From contig CAJNOJ010000342.1 of assembly GCA_905250025.1 (NCBI GenBank), positions 36,609-100,608 on the forward strand: a stretch of DNA of 64,000 bases. Direction: 5' to 3'. The position numbers and the translations under genes are program-made. Positions 1 through 12,027 of the stretch are shown in pieces (positions within the stretch are counted from its first letter, which is position 1; each line of letters starts with the position of its first letter). The stretch comes from Adineta ricciae. Taxonomy: Eukaryota; Rotifera; Eurotatoria; Adinetida; Adinetidae. Under the pieces are notes generated by a model. The model made no database searches and had not been told where the DNA came from. It saw only the letters and a program-made list of their open reading frames with translations.

Positions 1-587
1 AATTCTAACTAGTTCGTCCTATTCTTACTTTCGCCATTATCGCGCGCTGTTCGATTTTTCTCTTTAAGTTCAACTTGAGTTTGCACATCGGCGAGCTTGA
101 CGAATTGGTTACTATTATTGACTTGAAAATTCAATATTTGCATACGTAAGAATGGATGTGGGTCTTGCGACATATCTAACAAACATTGAAAATATATTGA
201 TCATTTTCTAAGGAAAGTCAAGCTTTGACATACTCGAAGTACATGATTGTGCATGTGAAAATTTTGCTCGTAGAGTAGTCGTCATTTGGATATGGAGTTT
301 TTGTACTTAAAAAAGAAATGTGTTTTTGCTTCAGAAGATTTATATGCATACCATTTTCGTCTATTCTTTGACAGCGCACGTTAGAATAATATTCGAGAAA
401 AAAGAAATGGCAGTAGATGAATATTCGATGGTTTCTTTTTTTTTTCTTTCTTTGCAATGAAACAAGTCGATAATCACAGAAAAACAGCAAATGAAAAAGA
501 GAAGTAGAGAACGAAAAAAAAAAAGAACAACAACAACTTCAGTCATAAATGTTTAGTCATGTCAGATTTTGTAAACTAACGGTTTTG
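1..587. other. intergenic/3' flank, no gene seen
   Basis: This stretch lies downstream of the protein kinase C gene. It is AT-rich, with A-runs and T-runs near positions 430-445 and 514-523. Open frames here are short, lysine- or phenylalanine-rich, and show no domain or splice-supported exon. Confidence 0.5.
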
Positions 588-3224
588 TCACAGGTCAATA
601 AATGACAAATGACGAAAATCATCTTTGTTTAACGTCAATGTCGCACAGAGAGATTGTTCATCGATTTGCGACAGACGAACTGGCTGCATTGAGGCAAACT
701 GTTCCGGTGCGGGATTGAATGGAATCTAAAAACGTTCAATAGGAAAGTAGAGATAAAAGTGAAGAATATACTGGTCGTTTCCATGGACATCTGATAACTC
801 CTTGTTCGATATCTTCTAATGAATAAGGTGATGAATAGCAATCGCTCGATCGAAGGTCACTTATTCCAAAACGTAGTTGTGGATTTTTTGTTAATAAACC
901 AGCGATGACTGTTTGCAAATCATCAGAGATTTTAGTTGGATATTCAAAATCTCCATTAATCACATGAGTTCTGATCTCCACTTCGTGCGGATGATAAAAT
1001 GGAGTTTTTAACATCAACATTTCATATATCATAATGCCTATGGACCAATAATCAACAGGAAAACTATAAGCAGAATGCTGATAAATCTCCGGCGCTATAT
1101 ATTCACATGTTCCACAAAATGTTTGAGTTGTTCCTTTCGGTGAAGTAAATTGTTTACAAAAGCCGAAGTCAGCTAACTTCAAACGCCCATCGCGCATCAG
1201 AAGAACATTCTCTGGTTTCAAATCTCGGTGCATCTGAAAGAAAATCTCGTTGATGTACAGATCGGAAAACCGTATTTCATTGAGACTTACTACTAGTTTG
1301 GAATGAAGATAACCTATCGCGCATATGACATGTGCAGAAAACCATTTAACACAGTTATTATCGAATTCACTGCCGAATCTGACTAAGAAATCATAAAAAT
1401 TTCCACACGGTGCATATTCTAACAAGAAATAGACACGTTGAAAGTCATGAAACACTGCATATAGTCGAATAATGAATGGGTTTCCTCGTACGTCATGTAA
1501 AACATCGCGTTCGCTCTTCATACAATCATATTCGTTCGCTTCGAATATTCGATGTTTTCGAAGTGCTTTTAAAGCAAAATGCCGTTTCGAATGCTCTACA
1601 CAATAGACCTAAACATCATTTTACTACTGAGCCTTTCATTTGCCTGGTTTTCCTACTGACCGATCCACTCATTCCATGTCCGAGCAAAGCGTGAAATGTT
1701 AACTCGTTGAGCAGAGCAGTGCTTTTGTTATAATAAAGCGATATTCTACGAAATAGAAATGAAAATCTCAGAAATTATCGAACGGATATTTACGTTTGAT
1801 TCGAATTCCCAGATCCTTCAAAGATTTTTGTAATTCGATTCAAATCTTGCTTGGCGCCTGTGCGTTCCTGATCATGTAGTAATCTATCATTAATGTTAAT
1901 CAATTGCTTATTGTTCGCTTCGATGTCTTCCGTTGTATAGTCATCGGCAATTAGATATGTCTCAGCATTATTCGGTTGATTCTTCAACGGACAAAGACAA
2001 GCAAAGTGAAATTTCCCATAACTCTCTCGTTTACTTGTTCTTTCCATTGTTCGTACATCTTCACAACCATTTGTCTTGTTCCACAGAACTTCGCGACGTT
2101 CGTTCTGCATTTAGAATGAACAATCATCCCACATTCTACAAATACGTACGTGTGTGTTTGTGGCAAGCAAGCTTCTATCTACCTGAACATTTCCACGCTC
2201 GTAATGGATGAATTATTTTACCATCGTGATCACAGAACAATGGACGAAAATTTGGTTCAAGAACGAAATTATGTGGAATTGTTGGAAGGGATGGAGAATC
2301 TACAAGCTAATATACATTCTTTTCAAGATATTTGCTATCTATCTCGTACGAAACATACTGCTAATTGTTTGCAAGCTGTTACTTGACTAATACATTCATT
2401 ATGAACGACAAGATCACATAATTGACATCGGTAGCCTGGCTTGTTAAAACCCCTGGAAATAGACATTATTATTCAGTAGATTATTCAAAGTAAAAGGGTA
2501 CGTTTACCATAAAACTTTCTTACACTCACTGCAAAAAACAGGTAAGATAGTGAAGTATCTAAAAAAAAGATGATATTTCACGATGGAAGCAGGAATCTCT
2601 CGACAATTTACTTTGGCAAAAACTCATGACCATAATGTTTATGTATTTTATTATCCACAGCTCGCTGTGCGTCACGTACGTTTTCATTTGGTACTAAAAA
2701 CAATCGCATTCGCATCGAATTTTACGATGACTATCATCCTACTGATCAATTCGACAGACATTGATGCTCGACCTTTGTCTGAAAACCGGTACTAAAATCA
2801 TTCAGATGAGAACGAATGTGTGAACTACTAAAACGAAATTGCAGAAAAGTTTACTTCTCGAATAATGTTGTCTGCATTTCGAATCAAATCTTCGATCGAC
2901 GTTTGAAATGTATAATTCGTCTTTTTAATATCATGAAAAACCCCTAATACGATTTGCCGCCCTTGTTTTGTACGTGTTTCAAATAGAAAATGATGCTTTT
3001 CCTTATCATATTTAGGGAATTTTGGTCGACCCGATGAAACTAAGATTTTCGATAGAAACAATCTACATATCAAACGCGAAAATAGATGGTTTACTTTGCT
3101 GGGCATCGTACGTATCTACTTGTAGTTTTAGATTTTCCAATTGTTGATTTTGTGGCCCGACAGAAAACTGTACAAAGCGAACACGAACAAAGGGCTCGCT
3201 GACTGTTCGCACGGACGATGTCAT
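588..3224 (-). CDS. novel-type protein kinase C (epsilon/eta-like)
   Basis: Calcium-independent, diacylglycerol-responsive serine/threonine kinase of the AGC group, cytosolic and recruited to membranes on signalling. The N-terminal exons (about 3224-2850) encode a C2 domain with GRQIVLGVFHD, which resembles the novel-PKC C2. A first C1 domain (about 2700-2370) contains FCSECKKVLWGFNKPGYRC and HNEC. A second C1 (about 2310-1990) contains CSECGMIVHSKC, but its first CxxC reads CDHD, so one zinc ligand appears lost. The kinase domain has the glycine loop GHGMSGSV (split by an intron near 1680), ALK lysine, MHRDLKPEN (intron 1233-1290 removed), DFG and APE. A last exon (about 588-725) gives the AGC tail with hydrophobic motif FRHLSFI; no clear TP turn motif is visible. 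Introns are tiny. The start is the ATG at 3224. Family assignment is secure; the epsilon/eta subtype rests on C2-C1-C1 order and C1 similarity. Confidence 0.88.
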
Positions 3225-4704
3225 TATTGAAAAATTCAGCTATGTAACAAAGCAACCTTAAGGTTTACTGATAACAACCACCTACACACAAAAGACATGA
3301 CACAGATAACAAAATGTTTTGTTTTCTCTCGTTTCTAAACACAGAATATAATATTTCGCTAGTAAATGGTCAGAAGATTAGCCTAGATCCATTTATGGTA
3401 TTTTCGATGTCGATGGACTTTCCAAATGTTAATTTTCACCAAAATAGAACGAATTTATCCATCGATAAAATAACCGGCTTTATCAAAACACTGTTCATCC
3501 ATGCTTTCTAACCATTTAAACACAGTTTCAACCAAGTTCAAAATATGCTGCAATGTCAATGACTGAACGAGTCCTCGACTAATTGCAGATATAATTACCC
3601 TCACTCCCTGGGAAAAGACATTTATTCATATATCAACCAGTGGATATCCTTGGCGTGCGTTATAAAAAGTATTTCAAACATGCATGCACAACTGGAGGAA
3701 ATTTCTTCTAAAACGTGATTTTAATATGATAGAGTTCAATGAACTTTTTCGCTTAAAAGAATGCTCGACGTCCTCGCGGAATATATTGACACAGCTGATT
3801 GATTGGAAGTTGCGGGCTATGGTAAATGAAGAAAACATCAATGCTTTTCATTGGTACAATCATATTCGTGCGTAAACTTACTTATAGGCATAAAAATGCG
3901 TAAAATCGCGTCCGGTACCTATAACCTGAAAGTTTATTGTTTCCTTTCCCTGAACGACTCTTAAGTTTAATTAAAGTAATCATTTTCTCATCTTTATATC
4001 ATATAAAATGCTCAGACAATAGAGTCAAGAGGAGGTCTTGTTGTTTTTCCTTTCTCAATTTACCGGAAAAGCACAACTAAAAACGTTAAATGACGTATAT
4101 TGCGTAGATCGAAGATCGCTAAATTTAAAACAACTTTTTTTGGATTTAATAAAAAATCAGTTCACTTCTTTCCACACCCTAACGTTTGTTGAAATATTCG
4201 AGAAACACCTCGGTTTCGGCTAATCTTGATCACATTTTTAGTCGCTACTGGCACCAGTGAAGCGGAAATTGTCTATTTCCAAGTTAATGTCAGCTAATGC
4301 GTTCAAGAAAAAGCGTTGTGTGCTGAACAGAAGTTATAAATATGTCATTAACTTTGATGAGTACAAAATGAACTGATCCGTTTAAACACTTGTGAAGCTT
4401 CCAAGTGAAAACTAATCAGCGCCGAGTCAGTGTCGGAAATAGCTATTCGAAGTCTGGCAAAAGCCGAGTGCACTTGATTATAGTTTAAACCTTTTCATGG
4501 CAAACAACAGCAACAACAAGATATGCGCAGTTTCAGTTTTCTCAATAATAAATTGAGTCAGTCGAATGATTCATTTCATTGCAGATACAATCAAATATTT
4601 ATTATTTCTAGTCAAACAATCGAACGTTTGAAAGTTAAATCGGCACTATATCACATGTACAACAAAGAGAAATTCGAACGAAACAAAACGTATTCATCAA
4701 AAGA
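3225..4704. other. intergenic region upstream of PKC
   Basis: About 1.5 kb between the PKC start and the 3' end of the next GPCR gene. Both genes are on the minus strand, so the right-hand part holds the GPCR 3' flank and the left-hand part the PKC promoter. Open frames are short and unsupported. No repeat or RNA gene was recognised. Confidence 0.5.
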
Positions 4705-7700
4705 TTATCGTTCTATAAATGATGATCTGCCTCGAGCTAGATTTCTTTTCGCGGGACAATGCAACATGGACAAAACGTACGCGCGTAAACTTGGATTCAT
4801 AAAACAATATATAATTGGATTCAATGCATGTGTACATAAATATAAATAATAAATCATGATTGGACTTTTTATAATTCGTTCAGCATTCAGAATTGATGGT
4901 AGGTAGAACAATACAAACGAAACAGTGATAATTAAAAACGTCGATGCCATGCGTAGTTGTTGGATACGATGACGATGTAACTGTCTTCGTAGTGTTTCGC
5001 TATTCGATGCCGACGTGGCTGTTGTGGGATTTGTTGAAGTAATTATGGCGGCGGCAGCTTCATCTTCTGAATGGTTAGAAATCGATGACAAATGTGTGTG
5101 AGATGTTGGTTTTTTCGTAGTACAACAACAACACAACCATTTGGATGATGACAAAGATGGCCGTGCGAAGTGAAATTTAATTAAAAGTTGACGGGTAGTT
5201 AAACATGGACATGGCAATTTGTAATACACATTATGGTTGGCATCGAGTTCATTATCGAATGATACGGATGAGAGTGAGAGATGTTTCGTTCCTTCCTTTT
5301 GTAATGTACTTCGACGATTTTCAACTTGAAAGGATACTTGTTTGCCTCCGTAGAGTTTCTCCGATGATGGTGGAAGATCGTCCGATGTACCATCGGATAT
5401 GCTGATTTGATGCGGAGAGTTCTTCGTTTGTGTTCCTGCTGTTGGCGATGGAAGAGTATGCTCGTCACATTCATCTGGAGGAGCGAAGCTCGACATTTCA
5501 AGTTGTTGTTCATTTCGTAAGGGAGGAATCGGTTTGACTACAGTGGTTGTCACTGCACTTGCTGAAACTATTGACGGACGATATGAAACAACGGAATCTG
5601 TAGGTCGTTGAGCTGATCTGGGCGATGGATAAGCATCGAATTTATTCAAAACATTCAGACTCTTTTTCAGTGCACGTATACGTGGATTTTGTCGGCGAAG
5701 TGCAAGAACAAATGTAATTGTATAAAAAATCGTCACAATACCAATTAAAGTATAAAAGACTTTATTGGATGAGCTCTTCAAAATTTCACGTATCGATTCC
5801 GAGAGAATTGTTGTATCAGCAAAGCAACGTTCGACTGTTGATTTATGTTGAAAGTCCACTATTGTGATATTACTAATACCATCGGGATCAAGAGTGGTTA
5901 TAATAGAATCTGTTACGTTCGCGGTCAATGATGAATTTTGTTCTGGTTCGAAATCTATATCTTCGTACTTGACGGGTGAGTAACTTTCGTTTGGTAATAG
6001 AGAATAATAGGTTACCCGAAACACGCTTTTGTAAGGATGGGTAGAAAATGCTAGAGCAGTTAATGTACCGAGGCCAATGCCTATAGCAATAAATGTAATC
6101 AGCAAAACCTAGAAAAGAAAACCAGCTTGTTTCAATAACCAATCTTCCCAAACACTAATGACATTTATTTGCAACAACAATAACAATAACTGGCAAAATT
6201 CTCGTAAGCGGTATCAATATGAAGTACATGTTCTATTTACTTAAATTTAGATTATTTACATACATGAAACCCTTTTCTTTTGATATCATAGAAATAGAAC
6301 GAGAACGCATACTATGAAACTCGACAATTTCTTAGTCTTAGGGGCTAATCGTCCTTTCATCTGTTAATAAAAATCGGTCTACATGATATATTCAACGTTC
6401 ATGTTTATAATCGGTTTGGTCTTAATAGAAAAGAGTGATGACGTTTTGCGGATTATATTCATCAGTTATAAGAATAATTCCATATTTGTCGATAATGAGA
6501 ATAATATGTGAAGATAAAGTATGGAAATCAATCTCATAATGAGTTTTAGTTGTACGTGAGGCCAGAAACATGATTTGAATTCGATGTTTACCCGTTCTAA
6601 ATCTTTTATTGAAAGATTACTTATCAGAGAAAGAGGAAAAGTCTTGCTGACACTCCGAACATTCACTTGATGATAATCAACTAAAAAGCCAAATACCGAT
6701 CTCTTTTATATTATATTTATAGATCTAAAGAATGCTTTTGACAAGCAGAATTCATTCAAGGATAAATAACTTTACATTACAATCTATTCAGGTTGTTTGT
6801 CCTATTTGACCCATCCCACGAGTGTCGCCATGCTCTGCTCAAATTCGAAGGCACGGCAAGGACATTACTAAGATCCTCTGAAATATGCTGATTCAATTAA
6901 ATTTCTTTCTTCCAGAATTTACTTTTTATAAGGAAAAAGGAAATTGTACAAAGCATATAGCTGAATAACTAATCCCAGATGTCTGATTCCAGTGATTGAT
7001 TTGATAACTACATGTTAATATGCAAAAGGCAGTGAAGCATATGAATGATTGCGTTCTGTCTGATCATACTTTGACACAGAAACGAGGAAGCGAGTTTGTC
7101 CTATTCTGTTAAAATCATGTCAAAGTCTTAATTTTATGACGTCAGTTTTAATACTAATGAGAAAAGAACAATAAATTGAAAACGACTTAATATAATCTCG
7201 ATGAGCTATTTTTAGTTAGAAAAACTTTTGAAATAGATGAATAGAAAAGTGCACTGAATATGTTTAATCAAAAGATGAACGTTAGGTAATCAAGAAAATT
7301 TGATCTTTTCGCGTGGACACGATGTTTCTCGCATTTTCATCAAACTTACCTTCACTCTTCTCGGATTGAGTAAGCGACAATGTGGCAGAGCGATATTTAT
7401 AAATCGATCAAAAGCAATGAACGACATAATAAATGACGAGATGATAATTAAATTCTTCGAAAACGAATAGAAACGACATATGGACGTCGGTACAAGAAAA
7501 TCGCGGTACTCCATGATCGCAATTGTCGGCACAACAATCGAGCACGTCCATAGATCGACACATGCAAGAATAAGGATAAAGATAACCGATGTTGACTTTG
7601 ATGAATTCCATCGGTTACCATACGCTAACAAGATCACTCCATTACCGAGTGTACCTATAATTGCCACAAGAATGAGATATATTAATAGAAAATGATTAAT

Positions 7701-7712
7701 TGCCGAGCCCAT
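4705..7712 (-). CDS. orphan rhodopsin-family GPCR with very long third intracellular loop
   Basis: Seven-helix G-protein-coupled receptor in two exons, 7712-7350 and 6108-4705. They join in phase 0, from donor CTTAC at 7345-7349 to the acceptor at 6109-6110. Exon 1 carries TM1-TM3: GNGVILLAY (TM1), LACVDLW (TM2) and a DRF version of the DRY motif (AFDRF) at the end of TM3. Exon 2 begins in TM4 (VLLITFIAIGIGLG). It contains a glycosylation-rich second extracellular loop (NES, NSS, NVT, NIT), TM5, and an intracellular loop 3 of over 200 residues rich in Ser/Thr. It ends with TM6 (SFVLFYLPS) and TM7 with NPIIY. The ligand cannot be assigned; peptide-receptor type is likely. The N-terminus before TM1 is only about eight residues, so an upstream exon may be missing. 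Confidence 0.8.
6109..7349 (-). other. long intron of the orphan GPCR gene
   Basis: A 1,241-bp intron between TM3 and TM4. It is more than twenty times longer than the 45-60 bp introns that dominate the window. No open frame, repeat or RNA gene was recognised inside it. Regulatory content is possible but nothing specific is visible. Confidence 0.7.
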
Positions 7713-10700
7713 GTTTAGTTGTTTGGTTGCAAAAGCATCTAAATCGAAAAACGGGAAAATACAGACAAGTATAGAGTTTATATTTCATTGAGGAATGCTG
7801 ATTAAGTGACGAGTTTGTTGATGATAATCGAAATCAACAATTCGAATGTTGTTTTTCCTCAATATAAATAGAAAAGAGAAAATCGTAGAAATTTCATTAT
7901 TGCTATTAACGTTAACGATTTCTCTTTTGGTATGATTCGATGTCTGCTTTCCAGACATAGTTTTTCTTCTCCTTCTCTCGATTTCTATTTTTCTTCTTCT
8001 TCTTTCTACGCTTCTCTTTTATGGTCTCATCTTTCTGAAAACATGCACTTCACTTAAAAGAATTCTCATCAATATTATTATTATGATGAAAAAGAATGAG
8101 TCGAAAAGACAAAATCGGGCTCATCAGACTAATTCGAAGGATACCAAAGAAAATGTTTTGCTTAGAAAAGATTCTCGTAGTTTCTCAACTAACAAGTATA
8201 GGGACGAGATTAATTATTAGGGAAAGAAATCAATTCAATACGGAACTTTTATACAAACAAAAACTATCCTTCGCAACAGAAAGTCGAGACAAAAGAACCG
8301 ATTTTTGTTGTCTGAGAAGAAAGTTTAGTTGAATACATTCCGTTATGGTCTTATTCAGCAGTAAAACTTGCTATTTTAGTTGATTTCATCACGCTGTGAT
8401 TCAGTTCAGTTCAGTGTCGAAGAAAATTAGTCACGAGACATCTTCTATTGTATCTGAACGTATCCATAGGTTATTTCCAAATAGGAAAATCTCTATTCAT
8501 TAATTAGTTTCAATGCAGATGAGAAAAAAAAACTACTCATGAGTTCTCTGATGGAAGTGTTTTCACTTTTAATTATTCAGTGAAAAAAAAGTGTCAACGA
8601 CAAATTTAATTATTCATCAAAAAATCATGATTCTTAAGTCATTTCTATTCCGTTAAAAACAGATGAACAAGTCTTACCTTCGATTTCAAATCACTTTCTG
8701 CAAATCTGTATCTGTCTTTTGTCAAGGCACATTCAAGACCGAACCCTAATTAAACTACAAGCAACTCGCGTCATTATATGGGTATTAGGATTTCTCAATT
8801 TTCTGTTCGAATAAATGGAAAACAATATACAAGTCTGTATTAGTCAACTATAATTAATTTAATATAATGCGACAAGAAACTTTTTCTTTTATTCAATTAG
8901 ATTTACGATGATGATCGTTGCGTGAGACCTTCATACCTGGTGTATAGAGTCTAACTTTCTTCTATAGTAAGTGACTCTAATCAAAATGTCAATCATGTCG
9001 GTCTGGTTTATGTTGATAGAGATTTTTTTGTCATAGCTGAATTGATGTGATATTTAGTCGAATCTATATGTTATTAATACGTATAACTGTACCGAACTCG
9101 AGTTCGTATGTTAATCTCCAGATGATTAATCAAAATACAATATATATATCTATTGATGTTTTCTTGTTATCGAATAACTTGAAGTATGTACATGCTCTAA
9201 TTTGATATCCACGATACTTTTCTAACATGGATTGACATGTCGAGTAAATTCTAATAGTTAAAGTGAGTAGATTTGAAGTCTACTAGATAATTCACTCTTT
9301 AATAGGTTCACCTGTTATTTTTCAAGTTCTAATGAACTATTTTCAAGTTGACCTAAAAAGCTACATCCCTTGAAGAAGGAAACCGCTGCCTGAGAGGAAA
9401 CTATTTCCAGTGAATGAATTCACACTAGAGTTATGATTTTCCTTTCGATTATATTTCTAACATAAATTATACGAGAGCAAGTGCCACATACAATCTAAAA
9501 CATTTAATGGGCTCTCAAACTCATTTCTGAAACGAGAATAACAGAACATTGTGTGAACATCCATTTAATGTGCACTCGAATAGAAAAAAAAATGGTACGC
9601 AATAAAAGGAAAGAGAGAAAACTAAACGAGTGTGAACTATTCTACTTAGTGTTTGTAAAAGTCGCACTGGGACGATTCGCTGTTCAGACAGAAATCTTTG
9701 AAATAAATTATGTTGATAAAATCATATTAACTTACTCGGATCAATTTCGATCTAGACAAACTAATTGTCTATCGGGGAATGATTTGCTTTGAAGTCAAAG
9801 AAGATGGATTGACAGGAGTTGTTTCTCAAGACAAAAGAAGTTGATATGACTCTCTATGTGTAATGCTTTTCGACGATAGGACAAAACAAGCAAAAATAAA
9901 TGTGTAACTAAGCTAATTGTATATTTGACATGGCACGATGCTTTGCTACTTTCTTCTTCGTTCGTTATTTGTTTCTCTCATTCTCGTTCTCTCTTGCGCT
10001 TATCTTTCCAAACAGACAATCCACGCAATACGTTGATTGTTTTTCCCTATAAATAGTTCCAACCAAATTGTAACAAAAGAATAGTTGGTAATGTGTAACT
10101 TGAGTTGAAAAACTTACCGTCGAAATTTGTTTTCCTTTTTTTTCACAATGATTTGCAAATCAAACACAAGAAGAAGCAAAAAGTTGCAAAAACATTTTTT
10201 ATTCTTAAAAAAACAACTAACCCACAGTTTCTAAAGAGCATTGAATCTCATATTGGTGTTTATAATGTGTAAAGTGTTTCATATAGCACATCTTTGAAGT
10301 GTATTTCAGCGACGCATTCATCTGATGGAAATTCTAAGTAGAACATCATCCTATTCATTTACTTTGCAAAAGATTGTTTTTAATATATATATATATAAAT
10401 AGCACAGGAAATATTTCATCAATTACATTCGATCCAGAAAGAAGTTATAATTTTCCATCATCGCTGACTAAAGAGAAATATGAATTTGCTTCCAAGTACA
10501 ATATGGAAATAAACTTGCTGATTGTCATGAATGACAAGCATTTGTGGCCTTTGTGAAAACAACAAAAGCAATCATTTCGAAATAATTAGAACCTGACATT
10601 CATATCGTTCTGTTATCGTCGGTTGTAGTTGATAATGTCCCTGTTGGAGAAATATTCTGCTTCTATGAACAAATCGCGGAACATTCAGTTCGGTGCGAAA

Positions 10701-12027
10701 GTTAAACGATGTTCTTTATTGCTTTCTTGAAAATATTGGATAAAAACATTTGCTTTGACAGGAAATTAAAGTATTAATATGCCGAAAGAGTGTTTTTGCT
10801 ATCTCGCGGCTATTATGTGTGAAAGTAATTTTCTAGGAGACATGATTTTCTTTCGAGTCAAATAGTATTTGTACGAGTTAGACGCGCTAATCTGTAGTTT
10901 GTGCGAGATGAAATCTATTTCAAATCGATTGCACGTGCGAATACGTTCAGAACAGGCATTTCAGTTTTAAGCAGATTCTGAAAATAACCACAAAGCTGTT
11001 TTATTTCTATTTTACAACGGAAAAGAAAAGATTAATGTTCCGATAGCATAGTTAGATTCGCAGACGATGACATATATCATAATTCAATGGAAGTCCATCT
11101 GTCAGCACATTCTCCAGCACGTTCCTGTCTGCTTGATCATCTGCGACTCAAGGGAAATGACTCTAGAGAGAATTTCTCAAGAATATCCATGTTCAACGAA
11201 GGAGTATGAAGACAACTTGAATAGTAAATCTTATGAAAAGAGATTCAATTATTTCTTTGAATCACACACAACGACAGAAAGATTTGCTTTCGATCAGTCC
11301 TGAGTCCACAGGATCCTGATATACTTATCGTTAATATCATGAACTGATTCCATTCTTCTCGTAGTGTTATGCCGACATTGAATTACGGGTGGTTTTGTTA
11401 GAATTCTATTTTGATCAGTAAGCTTCTGCAAGGGGCGTTTTCCACTTTGAATGTTTGGTTTGAGATGTTATACTTGCGTGTTAGTGTCAACACAACTTTT
11501 GTCACAGAATTAAGAGGATTTATCGAAGCAGAACTACTCCTACTTGATACAATCGTACTTTGACAACACGAAGAATCGCCAGATAAGCTCAACCTTCATT
11601 ACCTTAATTAATATGACAAGTCCGCTTAAAGTCAATCGTCAACGTATGTTGTGTACTTATCGAGGCCCTTGCTCTGAACTTAGACAATCGTAACATCAAG
11701 TTTTCATGACATTCATATTCTTAAGACGAGTACTTTATAAAATTTCTGATTCTCCCAAGGGTTCACTCTTCAAGGATCTGCGTAGTATGTTTACGTTTAG
11801 ACTGTGACAAACAGTTTCATGAAAATTAGACAATCGCAAATGGTAATAAAAATGTTTTTATCAGAAAGAAATCGGAAATAGGATAGTATATCGATGAAAG
11901 GAAAAAAACCAATTACAGGACGAGTTTCTTCGATTTTGTTTATCATCATCCGATCAACATATCGTCGGATATGTTATTGTTTTATTAGAAACAAAGAGCA
12001 AAACAATAATAACAACGAAGTCTGAGG
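7713..12027. other. 4.3-kb gene-poor region
   Basis: AT-rich sequence upstream of the orphan GPCR and downstream of UTP18. Open frames are short and not domain-bearing. A lysine-rich frame at about 7912-8034 on the minus strand follows a TTTCAG acceptor-like site but has no partner exon that I could find. A short TA repeat lies near 10385-10398. The size and position fit promoter and enhancer sequence for the GPCR gene, which is inference. Confidence 0.5.

Noticed and set aside
7912-8034. Lysine-rich minus-strand frame after a TTTCAG acceptor-like site
   Set aside because: It reads like a coding exon, but no donor or upstream partner exon was found and the composition is low in complexity.
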